Shown piece by piece: positions 24,045-31,712 of a stretch of 39,138 nt of DNA. The notes below the pieces were generated by a model, which ran no database searches, had not been told where the DNA came from, and saw only the letters and a list, made by a program, of their open reading frames with translations. How positions within the stretch are numbered: position 1 is the stretch's first letter; every line of letters starts with the position of its first letter. The position numbers were made by a program, and so were the translations under genes. Source of the stretch: Bacteroidota bacterium (GTDB lineage: Bacteria; Bacteroidota; Bacteroidia; Flavobacteriales; Weeksellaceae); assembly GCA_023458535.1 (NCBI GenBank), contig JAEWYW010000008.1, positions 1-39,138 on the forward strand. Reading direction: 5' to 3'.

Positions 24045-25094
24045 ATGAATCTTAACCCGAAATTTAAACTGCATTTGCCAGGAATTCACTCTCCTAGCAA
24101 CCAAAATAAAAACATAATAGGTGTAAGCATCCATGAGTACAACACTACTGTGGGATATTACAGCACCCAAGATGATTCAATACATCTTGTTAATGCCTCC
24201 GATTATCCTACAAAGGAATACAGCTCCCTTTTCGAAATTCTAGATAATTTTATAGCCAATCACAACATTCAAGATGTTAACAGAATAGGTATAGCTGTTC
24301 CCGGACCTGTTATCAACGGTATCAGTACTCCGGAAAGACTCGGCTGGACGATTAATGTTGAAGAATACAGAACAAAATATAACGTAGAAAAAGCTTTTCT
24401 TTTGAATGATGTGGAAGCTTCTGCCTATGGCATGGCTTTTTTAACTGATGAAGATATTACTACCATCTATACGAGTGAAAATCGGACTAGAGGTAATATG
24501 GCCATACTGGCACCAGGAAATGGATTGGGCGAAGCAGCCTACTTCTTTGATGGTGAATGTTTAAGACCCTTTGCAACAGAAGGCGGACATTCGGAGTTTT
24601 CGCCAAGAACAACTGTTGAAGTGGAATTCTATCAATTTCTAAATAATATTTACGGAATTGTTAGCTGGGAATCTGTACTTTCAAAAAATGGCTTGTTTAA
24701 TATCTATCGTTTTCTTCGAGATGTAAAACGCCACCCAGAACCTGAATGGCTAGCAGAACGTTTTGCACAGGGTGATTTTACTCAAGAACTTTACAGGGCT
24801 GCAACAGAAGATGATGTACTCATCTGTAAAATAGCTTTGAATACTTATATCGAGTTTCTAGCGCGAGAAGCGAATAATTTAACTTTAAAACTTAAAGCGA
24901 TCGGTGGATTGCTGATAACGGGTGAAATTCCGAATCTTCTTAAAGACTATATCGATAAAAATAAATTTTACGAGAAGTACAAGATTAGCGATAAAATGGA
25001 ATTTATCTTTAAAAACATTCCAATTTACATGGTGGATAATAAAAATTCCGAACTCAACGGTGCGGCCGCGTATGCTGCATTTATTGAAAAATAA
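24045..25094 (+). CDS. glk: Glucokinase
   Basis: The enzyme phosphorylates glucose at the entry of glycolysis. It has 349 residues and belongs to the Glk family of actin-like ATPase folds rather than the short ROK kinases. Visible motifs: IGIAVPGPVINGI, FLLNDVEASAYG (sugar-binding Asn-Asp), LAPGNGLGEA (phosphate binding) and EGGHSEFSPR (sugar-binding Glu/His). The C-terminal GGLLITGEIPN adenosine motif is also present. The first phosphate-binding loop near the N-terminus (IIGVSIHEYNTTVGYY) is less typical: Ser replaces the usual Asp of the DxGGT motif. Length and later motifs support an active enzyme, but this substitution deserves a check. Confidence 0.88.
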   Translation: MNLNPKFKLHLPGIHSPSNQNKNIIGVSIHEYNTTVGYYSTQDDSIHLVNASDYPTKEYSSLFEILDNFIANHNIQDVNRIGIAVPGPVINGISTPERLGWTINVEEYRTKYNVEKAFLLNDVEASAYGMAFLTDEDITTIYTSENRTRGNMAILAPGNGLGEAAYFFDGECLRPFATEGGHSEFSPRTTVEVEFYQFLNNIYGIVSWESVLSKNGLFNIYRFLRDVKRHPEPEWLAERFAQGDFTQELYRAATEDDVLICKIALNTYIEFLAREANNLTLKLKAIGGLLITGEIPNLLKDYIDKNKFYEKYKISDKMEFIFKNIPIYMVDNKNSELNGAAAYAAFIEK

Positions 25095-25148
25095 GTGAGT
25101 TTTTTTTCATTAATGATATATATCAATAGGTTATCCATTTGAGATTCA

Positions 25149-25156
25149 TAGTTTTG
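25149..25156 (+). promoter_or_regulatory. -7 promoter element of the first yceI-like gene
   Basis: TAGTTTTG matches TAnnTTTG, 23 bp before the ATG. No clear -33. Confidence 0.55.
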
Positions 25157-25179
25157 TCTTTAATATTTAAACAGAGAAC

Positions 25180-25746
25180 ATGAAAAAACTAGCATTGATA
25201 GCTATTTTAGCAAGTGGATTGGCGTTTGGACAGACGAAAAACGTAACTTCTTCCGATATACATTGGTGGGGATATAAAATTTCAAAATCTCAATCTACCT
25301 CTCACGACGGAACCATTAATTTAAAATCTGGTAATTTGGTGATGAAAGGAAACCAACTAATTGGTGGAAGTTTTGTTTTGGATATGAACAGCATCAATGC
25401 AACTGATATTTCTGGTGAGTCACAGGCGAAATTAAATGCTCATTTAAAAAATGGAGATTTTTTTGAGACCGATAAACATCCTCTAGCAACATTTACAGTT
25501 ACTAAGGCCACGAAAAATAATGATAATGTCTATAACGTATTGATTACAGGAAACCTTAGTGTTAAAGGAAAAACAAATACCATTTCTTTCCCAGCGAGAT
25601 TAACTGCAAGCAATGGAACGGTTACCTTGGCTTCTGATAAATTTTCTTTCAACAGACAGAAATTTGATATTGCCTATAAATCTTCAATGAAAGATGTTTT
25701 TATTAAAGATGAGGTGGATATGCAGGTAAAACTTACAGCAAAATAA
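25180..25746 (+). CDS. YceI-family periplasmic protein (copy 1)
   Basis: This is a lipocalin-like YceI protein of 188 residues with a signal peptide (MKKLALIAILASGLAFGQ). Family features are the start of the barrel (DIHWWGYKI), GGSFVLDMNSINATDI, LKNGDFFETDKHPLATFTVT and the late strands KFSFNRQKFDIAYKSS. Some YceI proteins bind isoprenoid chains; the ligand here is unknown. A closely related copy follows 83 bp downstream, with a terminator and a new promoter between them. Confidence 0.92.
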   Translation: MKKLALIAILASGLAFGQTKNVTSSDIHWWGYKISKSQSTSHDGTINLKSGNLVMKGNQLIGGSFVLDMNSINATDISGESQAKLNAHLKNGDFFETDKHPLATFTVTKATKNNDNVYNVLITGNLSVKGKTNTISFPARLTASNGTVTLASDKFSFNRQKFDIAYKSSMKDVFIKDEVDMQVKLTAK

Positions 25747-25767
25747 ATAATTTAAAAATTTGTTGCG

Positions 25768-25792
25768 AAAAGTGTAGAATATCTACACTTTT
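25768..25792 (+). terminator. Terminator after yceI copy 1
   Basis: Eleven-bp stem AAAAGTGTAGA (25768-25778) and TCTACACTTTT (25782-25792), 3-nt loop, then a T-run. Confidence 0.88.
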
Positions 25793-25795
25793 TTT

Positions 25796-25803
25796 TATTT
25801 TTG
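25796..25803 (+). promoter_or_regulatory. Possible -7 element of yceI copy 2
   Basis: TATTTTTG directly follows the T-run of the preceding terminator, 26 bp before the ATG. The low-complexity context lowers confidence. Confidence 0.4.
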
Positions 25804-25829
25804 TTAGAATTATAAATAAATATGATAAA

Positions 25830-26429
25830 ATGAAAAGAGCACTATTATGTCTTGTAATGATGATGAGCGTTTCTTTTGTTTTTGCACAAAAGAAAAAGAG
25901 CGATGAGAAACTTTCTAAAGTAATTTCCTCTGAAATCAACTGGTGGGGATACAAAATTTTCAAAGCAGAACCTACAACGTATACAGGATCATTAAAATTA
26001 AAAAGTGGTGTTTTCAGATTCAAAGATGGTAAATTTGATGGTGGTGACTTCGTAATCGATATGAGAAATCTGTTGGTAAAAACAGATATGAACTCTAGCG
26101 ACTTAGCAAAGTTAACGACAGAACTAAAAGGGTTTACTTTTTTTGATGTTAAAAAATACCCTATCGCCAAATTCGAACTGACAAAAATTCTTCCATTGAG
26201 CAATGGTTCAGAATATAATTCTTCAGTCTATGGTAACTTAACTTTAAAAGGAATCAGAAAAACAATTTCTTTTCCAGCTACTGTAAATATTACAGGTACT
26301 TCAGTTTCTATTCAGTCGGCAAAATTCCCATTGAACAGACAGGTATTTAATGTATTTTACAAGTCATCTATTAAAGATTATATCATTAAAGACGAAATGG
26401 ATGTACAGTTTAAAGTAGCAACAAAATAA
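25830..26429 (+). CDS. YceI-family periplasmic protein (copy 2)
   Basis: This is a 199-residue paralogue of the preceding gene with its own signal peptide (MKRALLCLVMMMSVSFVFAQ). Matching landmarks are EINWWGYKIFKAEPTTYTG, GGDFVIDMRNLLV, LKGFTFFDVKKYPIAKFELT and KFPLNRQVFNVFYKSSIKD. The two copies agree in landmark order and length but differ at many positions, so the duplication is old. It carries separate expression signals on both sides. Confidence 0.92.
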   Translation: MKRALLCLVMMMSVSFVFAQKKKSDEKLSKVISSEINWWGYKIFKAEPTTYTGSLKLKSGVFRFKDGKFDGGDFVIDMRNLLVKTDMNSSDLAKLTTELKGFTFFDVKKYPIAKFELTKILPLSNGSEYNSSVYGNLTLKGIRKTISFPATVNITGTSVSIQSAKFPLNRQVFNVFYKSSIKDYIIKDEMDVQFKVATK

Positions 26430-26456
26430 AATTTTAACAACATTTTATACATTTCT

Positions 26457-26480
26457 AAAAGCAGATTTTTATCTGCTTTT
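26457..26480 (+). terminator. Terminator after yceI copy 2
   Basis: Ten-bp stem AAAAGCAGAT (26457-26466) and ATCTGCTTTT (26471-26480), 4-nt T loop, then TTTTATTTTT. Confidence 0.88.
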
Positions 26481-26482
26481 TT

Positions 26483-26490
26483 TATTTTTG
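26483..26490 (+). promoter_or_regulatory. Possible -7 element of the alpha/beta hydrolase gene
   Basis: TATTTTTG lies in the T-tail of the previous terminator and only 4 bp before the ATG. If used, the mRNA would be leaderless or nearly so. Confidence 0.35.
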
Positions 26491-26494
26491 AACT

Positions 26495-27136
26495 ATGAAA
26501 TTGTATGTGGTAAGTGGATTGGGTGCCGACTTTAAAGTATTGGAGAGAATTAAATTTCCTGCTCATGTGGAAGTTGTTTTTCTCAAATGGCTTGTACCTC
26601 ATAAAAATGAGGATTTTCGGGACTATGTTGCTCGAATGTCGGAGAAAATAAACACAGATGAGCCCTTTTACTTATTAGGTTATTCTTTTGGAGGAATTCT
26701 CGTTCAGGAAATTAATCAAATTAAACCTGCCGAGAAAGTGATTATTTTAGGAAGTATAAAATCTCATAAAGAAAAATCAACTTTCATAAAATCTGGAAGT
26801 CTTACCAAGATTCCTATGTTATTACCCACTCAGTTTTTTGGTGATTTTAGCATCAATTTATACAGTAAAATCAGAAGAAAGGTTGATCCCAAAAATCCCA
26901 AAATTCTTCAGTATTTTAGAATGCGAGATCCCTATTACTTAAAATGGTCTATAGAAAAAATATGTGAATGGAAATCAGAAGAAAACAACAATACTATCCA
27001 AATTTTGGGTGATCAAGATATTGTCTTCCCGATCAAAAATTCTCAACCGGACTACATCATTCCAGGAGGCACTCACCTTTTCCCAGCTACAAAAGCAAAA
27101 GAAGTTTCAGAATTGCTGCAAAAAATTTTAGACTAA
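26495..27136 (+). CDS. Alpha/beta hydrolase, unknown substrate
   Basis: This 213-residue soluble hydrolase has the nucleophile elbow GYSFGG with S64. The oxyanion region is VVSGLGADF near the N-terminus. A probable acid is D173 or D175 (LGDQDIVFP), and the base is H194 (GGTHLFP). The lid region (about 95-150) is helical and basic. The substrate is unknown and no neighbouring gene gives a clue; it stands between yceI and serine ammonia-lyase. No signal peptide, so cytoplasmic. Confidence 0.85.
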   Translation: MKLYVVSGLGADFKVLERIKFPAHVEVVFLKWLVPHKNEDFRDYVARMSEKINTDEPFYLLGYSFGGILVQEINQIKPAEKVIILGSIKSHKEKSTFIKSGSLTKIPMLLPTQFFGDFSINLYSKIRRKVDPKNPKILQYFRMRDPYYLKWSIEKICEWKSEENNNTIQILGDQDIVFPIKNSQPDYIIPGGTHLFPATKAKEVSELLQKILD

Positions 27137-27190
27137 CATTATTCACCTTTAATTCAAACAAAACACTAATGTCATACAAGGATAAAACTT

Positions 27191-27198
27191 TATCTTTG
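27191..27198 (+). promoter_or_regulatory. -7 promoter element of L-serine ammonia-lyase
   Basis: TATCTTTG, 23 bp before the ATG at 27222. It excludes the earlier in-frame TTG start at 27201. Confidence 0.6.
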
Positions 27199-27221
27199 CT
27201 TTGATCTTGAATCACAATACA

Positions 27222-28643
27222 ATGGAATCTATATCAGTTTTTGAAATCATTAAAGTAGGCATCGGCCCGTCGAGTTCTCATACCATGGGTCCATGGAATG
27301 CAGCAACATCATTTATTAACTTGGTAGCTCGCGAAAAGTCTATTGATGCGGTGCAGGAGGTCTTCGTAGAGTTCTTTGGTTCATTAGCTAAGACCGGAAT
27401 CGGACATGGGACTGATATTGCAGGGATGTTAGGCTTGAGTGGTGAAAACTTCAAAACTATTGATACTTCAAAGATTGATGAAAAAGTAGCATTTATTAAA
27501 GAGTCACAGATTCTTAATTTTGCGGGTCGAAAAGAAATTCCATTTATATACGGTCATAATCTCATCCTCAACAAAGATAAAAATCTTGATTTTCATCCCA
27601 ATGGAATGATTTTCAAAGCTATTTTTGATGATGGAACGGAAATAGAACAGGATTATTATTCTGTAGGTGGTGGCTTTATCGCTACACAACACCAAAATTC
27701 CATGGAAAAAGCCTGTGTACGTACTTTGTACCCTTGTCATAAAGGGGCTGACGTACTGAAATATTGCGAGAAATTTGGTTTCCAGAGATTTTCAGATCTA
27801 ATCTTGGTGAATGAAGAAAGCTGGAGAACGCAAGAAGAAACCCGTGCTGAAGCGTTGTACATTTGGAGCCAAATAAAGGAATGCATTTACAAAGGAGTTA
27901 ATAAAGAAGGGGTACTTCCTGGTGGATTAAATGTTATTCGCAGGGCTGCCGGACTTAACAGAAAATTACTTGGCGAAAATAAAATCTATCATAATATGGA
28001 AGAATGGTTTCAAATGGTGGTAGATGCCGAAGAAAATTTTGTGAATATCAATAAATGGGTAGCATGCTTTGCCTTAGCTGTAAACGAAGAAAATGCCAGT
28101 TTTGGAAGAATAATTACCGCTCCTACCAATGGGGCAAGTGGTGTTATTCCAGCAGTTTTAATGTATGCTCAAGCTTTTACAGAACTGACCTCGGATGACG
28201 ACATTGTTAGATTTTTATTGGTGGCGGGCGAAATTGGCACCCTGTTCAAAAAGAATGCAACCATTTCCGCTGCAATGGGTGGTTGCCAGGCAGAAATAGG
28301 TGTTTCCTCTGCTATGGCAGCGGCTGGATTAACCGAAATTATGGGTGGTAGTCCTGGTCAGGTTTTAATGGCTGCAGAAATTGCGATGGAGCATCATTTA
28401 GGCATGACTTGCGATCCTATTGCAGGTTTAGTGCAAATTCCATGTATTGAAAGAAATACCATGGGTGCTATAAAAGCCATTACAGCGGCTAACATCGCAT
28501 TAGAAAGTGATCCACTAAAAGCAAGAGTAAGTCTTGATGAAGTGATACAGACCATGTGGGAAACCGCACAAAGCATGAGCGACCGATTTAAAGAAACATC
28601 AGAAGGTGGCTTAGCCATTGCCGTGAATGTCCCTGAATGCTAA
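27222..28643 (+). CDS. sdaA: L-serine ammonia-lyase, single-chain iron-sulfur type
   Basis: The enzyme deaminates L-serine to pyruvate and ammonia with a [4Fe-4S] cluster. It has 473 residues. The N-terminal beta domain has the typical start ISVFEIIKVGIGPSSSHTMG. The catalytic alpha domain contains GVIPAVLMYA, MGGCQAEIGVSSAMAAAGL, and GMTCDPIAGLVQIPCIERN with the cluster Cys residues. I chose the ATG at 27222 because the -7 promoter lies at 27191-27198. The GNAT gene begins 1 bp after the stop, so the two are cotranscribed. Confidence 0.96.
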   Translation: MESISVFEIIKVGIGPSSSHTMGPWNAATSFINLVAREKSIDAVQEVFVEFFGSLAKTGIGHGTDIAGMLGLSGENFKTIDTSKIDEKVAFIKESQILNFAGRKEIPFIYGHNLILNKDKNLDFHPNGMIFKAIFDDGTEIEQDYYSVGGGFIATQHQNSMEKACVRTLYPCHKGADVLKYCEKFGFQRFSDLILVNEESWRTQEETRAEALYIWSQIKECIYKGVNKEGVLPGGLNVIRRAAGLNRKLLGENKIYHNMEEWFQMVVDAEENFVNINKWVACFALAVNEENASFGRIITAPTNGASGVIPAVLMYAQAFTELTSDDDIVRFLLVAGEIGTLFKKNATISAAMGGCQAEIGVSSAMAAAGLTEIMGGSPGQVLMAAEIAMEHHLGMTCDPIAGLVQIPCIERNTMGAIKAITAANIALESDPLKARVSLDEVIQTMWETAQSMSDRFKETSEGGLAIAVNVPEC

Positions 28644-28644
28644 A

Positions 28645-29145
28645 ATGAGAATCATTATTGAAACTTCAAGACTCATATTAAGAGAGATTACTCCAGATGA
28701 TGCTCAAAATTTTTATGAACTGAATCTTAATCCAAGAGTTATTCAATTTACGGGAGATTCGGCATTTGTAAGTATTGATGAATCCAAAAATTTCCTTCAA
28801 AATTATTTAGACTATCAGAAAAATGGTTTTGGAAGATGGGCAGTGATTGAAAAAACTACAAATGAATTTTTAGGTTGGTGTGGCTTAAAACATGATTCAG
28901 AAAAAAATGAAACAGATATTGGTTTTCGTTTCTTTGAAAAGCACTGGAACAAAGGTTTTGCAACGGAAAGCGCCAAAGCATGTTTAGATTATGGTTTTAA
29001 AGAACTTCAACTACAAAGCATTGTTGGACGTGCCATGAAAAATAACTTAGCCTCCATAAAAGTTTTAGAGAAAATCGGAATGTCATACCAAAAAGAAATT
29101 AATTTCAGCGGAAAAGAATGGGTAATATATAAAATGGAGATGTAA
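28645..29145 (+). CDS. GNAT-family N-acetyltransferase (RimJ/RimL type)
   Basis: This 166-residue acetyltransferase has the RimJ/L pattern: ETSRLILREITPDDAQNFYEL at the start, IEKTTNEFLGWCGL (strand 4), and GFRFFEKHWNKGFATESAKA with the acetyl-CoA loop. VGRAMKNNLASIKVLEKIGM covers strand 6 and helix 4. The ATG at 28645 follows the sdaA stop by 1 bp. A start 18 bp earlier would overlap sdaA and is less likely. The substrate may be a protein N-terminus or a small amine. It ends in a strong terminator. Confidence 0.9.
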   Translation: MRIIIETSRLILREITPDDAQNFYELNLNPRVIQFTGDSAFVSIDESKNFLQNYLDYQKNGFGRWAVIEKTTNEFLGWCGLKHDSEKNETDIGFRFFEKHWNKGFATESAKACLDYGFKELQLQSIVGRAMKNNLASIKVLEKIGMSYQKEINFSGKEWVIYKMEM

Positions 29146-29179
29146 TACTTCTTCATTTAAAGTTGTGGGTAAAAAAATT

Positions 29180-29207
29180 AAAATTGTAGTAGAATTACTA
29201 CAATTTT
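29180..29207 (+). terminator. Terminator after the GNAT gene
   Basis: Twelve-bp stem AAAATTGTAGTA (29180-29191) and TACTACAATTTT (29196-29207), GAAT loop, then a T-run. It lies inside the open frame that leads into the PAAR-like remnant, which argues that this frame's 5' part is not coding. Confidence 0.9.
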
Positions 29208-29221
29208 TTTTTGAAATTATT

Positions 29222-29712
29222 TTTAGCTTTAAAGAAAATTATTTTATCACACCAAAAACACAGCCTACGTCTAATTCATCTGACCACGACGGAAAATATT
29301 TCGTGATACAAAAAGGAATGTGCCAATGCAATCAGGGTTTTAAATTTCCGAAATTTAAAGTTACTTCCCACCAAAAACATTATTGGAATGATGAAGAGGG
29401 AAATGCCGATTATCTCGCAGTAACCGAGGATGATCTCACGTTAGATCCCCTGCAATGCCATTTGGGAATTGTAAACTCAAGCCTACTTCTGGCGGTTACT
29501 TACCTTGCGCTTATGCACCTGCAGGAAAATGGACTAAAACATACGAAAAAGTAAAAGTAATGGGTAAATCTTGCGTTACCGAAATTTCTGAATTGATGTG
29601 TTCAACGGGTGGAAAGATTACCATCCTAAAACACGGACAACAAAGCGAAGCAGGAAAATCCAATGTGATGAATGCCAACTCGCAAGAGCAACAAATTTAT
29701 AACCCATTGGTT
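29222..29712 (+). pseudogene. Decayed DUF4280 (PAAR-like) type VI secretion spike-tip gene
   Basis: The translated pieces follow the DUF4280 pattern seen in Bacteroidetes T6SS: KYFVIQKGMCQCNQGFKFPK, SHQKHYWNDEEGNADYLAVT, FGNCKLKPTSGGYLPCAYAP, GKWTKTYEKVKVMGKSCVTE, MCSTGGKITILKHGQQSEAG and a YNPLV end. It is broken in three ways. No good ATG precedes it, because the open frame runs back into a terminator. A 1-nt loss near CATTTGGG (29459-29466) splits it between two frames. Its end reads straight into a lipoprotein sequence with no stop. DUF4280 proteins usually cap the secretion spike and carry effectors. No other T6SS gene is in the window. Confidence 0.75.
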
Positions 29713-30621
29713 CAACATCTAAAATTCAGTTTCTTATTTTTATTACTGATTTTCTCATGTAAAAATCAAGATAAAGAACAAAATATCATAACCAGTAATT
29801 CAAATCTCATTGGGAAAGAATTAAAAATTGATAAATATGATTTTACGGACGATAAATTTCGATCAAAAATTTTAGATCAACTTTTCAGTAAAAAAAATTA
29901 CACCTATTTAATTGGTGAATATTCTGGAACTTCAAAAGAAGATTTCTATTGTAAAATAATTGGACTTTTCAAAGATAATCAATACCAAAAATCTTATGTC
30001 TTATTTTTTGACCCTCAAAATATCTTGCGTGATACCTTGGATATTCAAGATAAAGATATTTCGTTAAATATTCTTTTTGAGCAAAATAAAAAAGGAATTG
30101 CAGTTGGAAAAATGGATACAACTGATATATTTAATTCCTATTTTCAGATTTCAGATATCTTTGAGGTTGTTACTAAACCTGTTAAACTTCAAAGACTTCC
30201 TATTAAAACAAAAATTCTCGAATGTGAACTTCCTATTGAATATTTGAGTGAAGAATATGTTGGAATCGAACATTACTTTCATTTTGGAACAGAAAACAAA
30301 CCTAAAGTTGAATTAACCTGCGAAGAGATTCTTATAAGAATTATTAAATCGAGCAATTCCAATACGGTTCAAAATTTTCCAAAATTCAAACTGCGAATTG
30401 AAAATATTGCTCACGATAAAATCATTATACAGCTGTACTCAGGGGAACTTTCAGATAGAACAGGAAAAGAAAAAATGGTGGAAAATACTGTGGCTTGGTT
30501 AGAATTTTATCCGGAAAGTAAAAAACTTTTAGACATCACAAACGACCGTGAAAATCCTGACGAGCTACAATATTCCGAAAGTATTCTCAAAAATATCGAT
30601 ATCAAAAAACTTTGTCTATAA
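29668..30621 (+). CDS. Hypothetical lipoprotein fused downstream of the PAAR-like remnant
   Basis: The lipoprotein signal HLKFSFLFLLLIFSC starts about 30 codons after the ATG at 29668, and that ATG lies inside the PAAR-like remnant. A TTG at 29707 would give a normal 18-residue signal and may be the real start. The roughly 290-residue mature part has Asp/Lys-rich, beta-looking segments (YLIGEYSGTSKEDFYCKIIG, FEVVTKPVKLQRLPIKTK, NTVAWLEFYPESKKLLDITN). I recognise no family. Lipoproteins beside PAAR genes are often immunity proteins against a periplasmic toxin. Here the toxin would have been lost; that is inference. Confidence 0.6.
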   Translation: MNANSQEQQIYNPLVQHLKFSFLFLLLIFSCKNQDKEQNIITSNSNLIGKELKIDKYDFTDDKFRSKILDQLFSKKNYTYLIGEYSGTSKEDFYCKIIGLFKDNQYQKSYVLFFDPQNILRDTLDIQDKDISLNILFEQNKKGIAVGKMDTTDIFNSYFQISDIFEVVTKPVKLQRLPIKTKILECELPIEYLSEEYVGIEHYFHFGTENKPKVELTCEEILIRIIKSSNSNTVQNFPKFKLRIENIAHDKIIIQLYSGELSDRTGKEKMVENTVAWLEFYPESKKLLDITNDRENPDELQYSESILKNIDIKKLCL

Positions 30622-30629
30622 ATGCAAAA

Positions 30630-30653
30630 AATCCCTCCAAATTTGGAGGGATT
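30630..30653 (-). terminator. Terminator of the primary sigma factor gene
   Basis: Perfect 12-bp arms AATCCCTCCAAA and TTTGGAGGGATT with no fixed loop (inner bases open). On the minus strand it is followed by a T-run, 5 bp after the sigma gene stop. Confidence 0.85.
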
Positions 30654-30658
30654 AACTA

Positions 30659-31525
30659 TTATTTACCAAGATAAGATTTCAAAATCTTGCTTCTTGTATT
30701 GTGTTTTAGGCGCTTAATAGCTTTTTCCTTAATCTGTCTAACACGCTCTCTCGTTAAATCGAAAGTTTCACCAATTTCCTCTAATGTCATTGGATGTTTT
30801 CCATTTAAACCAAAATACAACCTTACTAAATCCGCTTCTCTAGGAGTAAGCGTTTGTAAAGCTCTTTCAATTTCAATCTGTAAAGATTCTAGCATCAAAT
30901 CTTTATCTGGACTTGGAGATTCTCCAGAACGCAAAACATCATAAAGGTTAGAATCCTCTCCTTCCACCAAAGGAGCATCCATAGAAAGGTGTCTTCCAGA
31001 GTTCTTCATGGACTCTTTAATGTCTTCCTCGCTCATATCAAGAACTTCTGCCAACTCTTCTGGTGAAGGTGGTCTTTCGTTCTCCTGCTCTAAGTGAGCA
31101 TAAGCTTTGTTGATTTTATTAATAGATCCAATTTTATTCAACGGAAGTCTCACAATCCTCGATTGCTCAGCTAAGGCCTGCAAAATAGATTGACGAATCC
31201 ACCAAACGGCATAAGAAATAAATTTAAAACCTCTGGTTTCATCATAACGCTTTGCAGCTTTCATTAGTCCCAAATTTCCCTCATTAATTAGATCGGGTAA
31301 GGACAAACCTTGATTTTGATATTGTTTAGATACAGAAACCACGAAACGAAGGTTGGCTTTAATTAATTTTTCTAAAGCGGCTCTGTCACCAGCTCTAATA
31401 CGTTGTGCCAATTCTACTTCTTCGTCAGCTGTAATTAGTTCTACTTTACCAATTTCTTGTAAATACTTGTCTAGCGATGCAGTTTCCCTATTGGTAACCT
31501 GCTTAGTAATTTTTAACTGTCTCAT
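30659..31525 (-). CDS. rpoD: Primary sigma factor RpoD/SigA (Bacteroidetes short type)
   Basis: This is the housekeeping sigma subunit, 288 residues and without the long region 1.1/non-conserved insert of proteobacterial RpoD, as is normal in Bacteroidetes. Region 1.2 begins near DKYLQEIGKVELITADEE. Region 2 has NLRFVVSVSKQYQNQGLSLP, DLINEGNLGLMKAAKRYDE and the -10 reading helix FKFISYAVWWIRQSILQALA. Region 3 has RLPLNKIGSINKINKAY. Region 4 contains the helix-turn-helix MTLEEIGETFDLTRERVRQI. Its promoters are presumably the TTTG/TAnnTTTG elements seen across this window. It is divergent from era. Confidence 0.96.
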   Translation of the reverse strand: MRQLKITKQVTNRETASLDKYLQEIGKVELITADEEVELAQRIRAGDRAALEKLIKANLRFVVSVSKQYQNQGLSLPDLINEGNLGLMKAAKRYDETRGFKFISYAVWWIRQSILQALAEQSRIVRLPLNKIGSINKINKAYAHLEQENERPPSPEELAEVLDMSEEDIKESMKNSGRHLSMDAPLVEGEDSNLYDVLRSGESPSPDKDLMLESLQIEIERALQTLTPREADLVRLYFGLNGKHPMTLEEIGETFDLTRERVRQIKEKAIKRLKHNTRSKILKSYLGK

Positions 31526-31622
31526 TATATTTCTCTCACAAAGAGTTATCTATAATATATACGAAGAAAAATAGATAAAGGTTACAACCATCTCATTATT
31601 TTTTATTTCAATTGATGAACAA

Positions 31623-31638
31623 CCGAAATATATTTCGG
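31623..31638. promoter_or_regulatory. Perfect 16-bp palindrome upstream of the era promoter
   Basis: CCGAAATATATTTCGG is a perfect dyad, starting 15 bp upstream of the -7 element TATCTTTG, so it covers the -33 region of era. It also lies upstream of the divergent sigma gene. The binding protein is unknown. Confidence 0.55.
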
Positions 31639-31653
31639 CAACTAATGTTTTGC

Positions 31654-31661
31654 TATCTTTG
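31654..31661 (+). promoter_or_regulatory. -7 promoter element of era
   Basis: TATCTTTG, 51 bp before the era ATG. The -33 position is taken by the 16-bp palindrome and shows no TTTG. Confidence 0.6.
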
Positions 31662-31712
31662 CATTATTAATGATTACATCCAAATTATTAGAGGTGTAAT
31701 GAACATATTTTT

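Noticed and set aside
29165..29215. Possible GTG start of the PAAR-like gene at 29165
   Set aside because: The stretch overlaps a strong terminator hairpin and T-run of the GNAT gene and its translation has no DUF4280 features, so it is not accepted as the true start.
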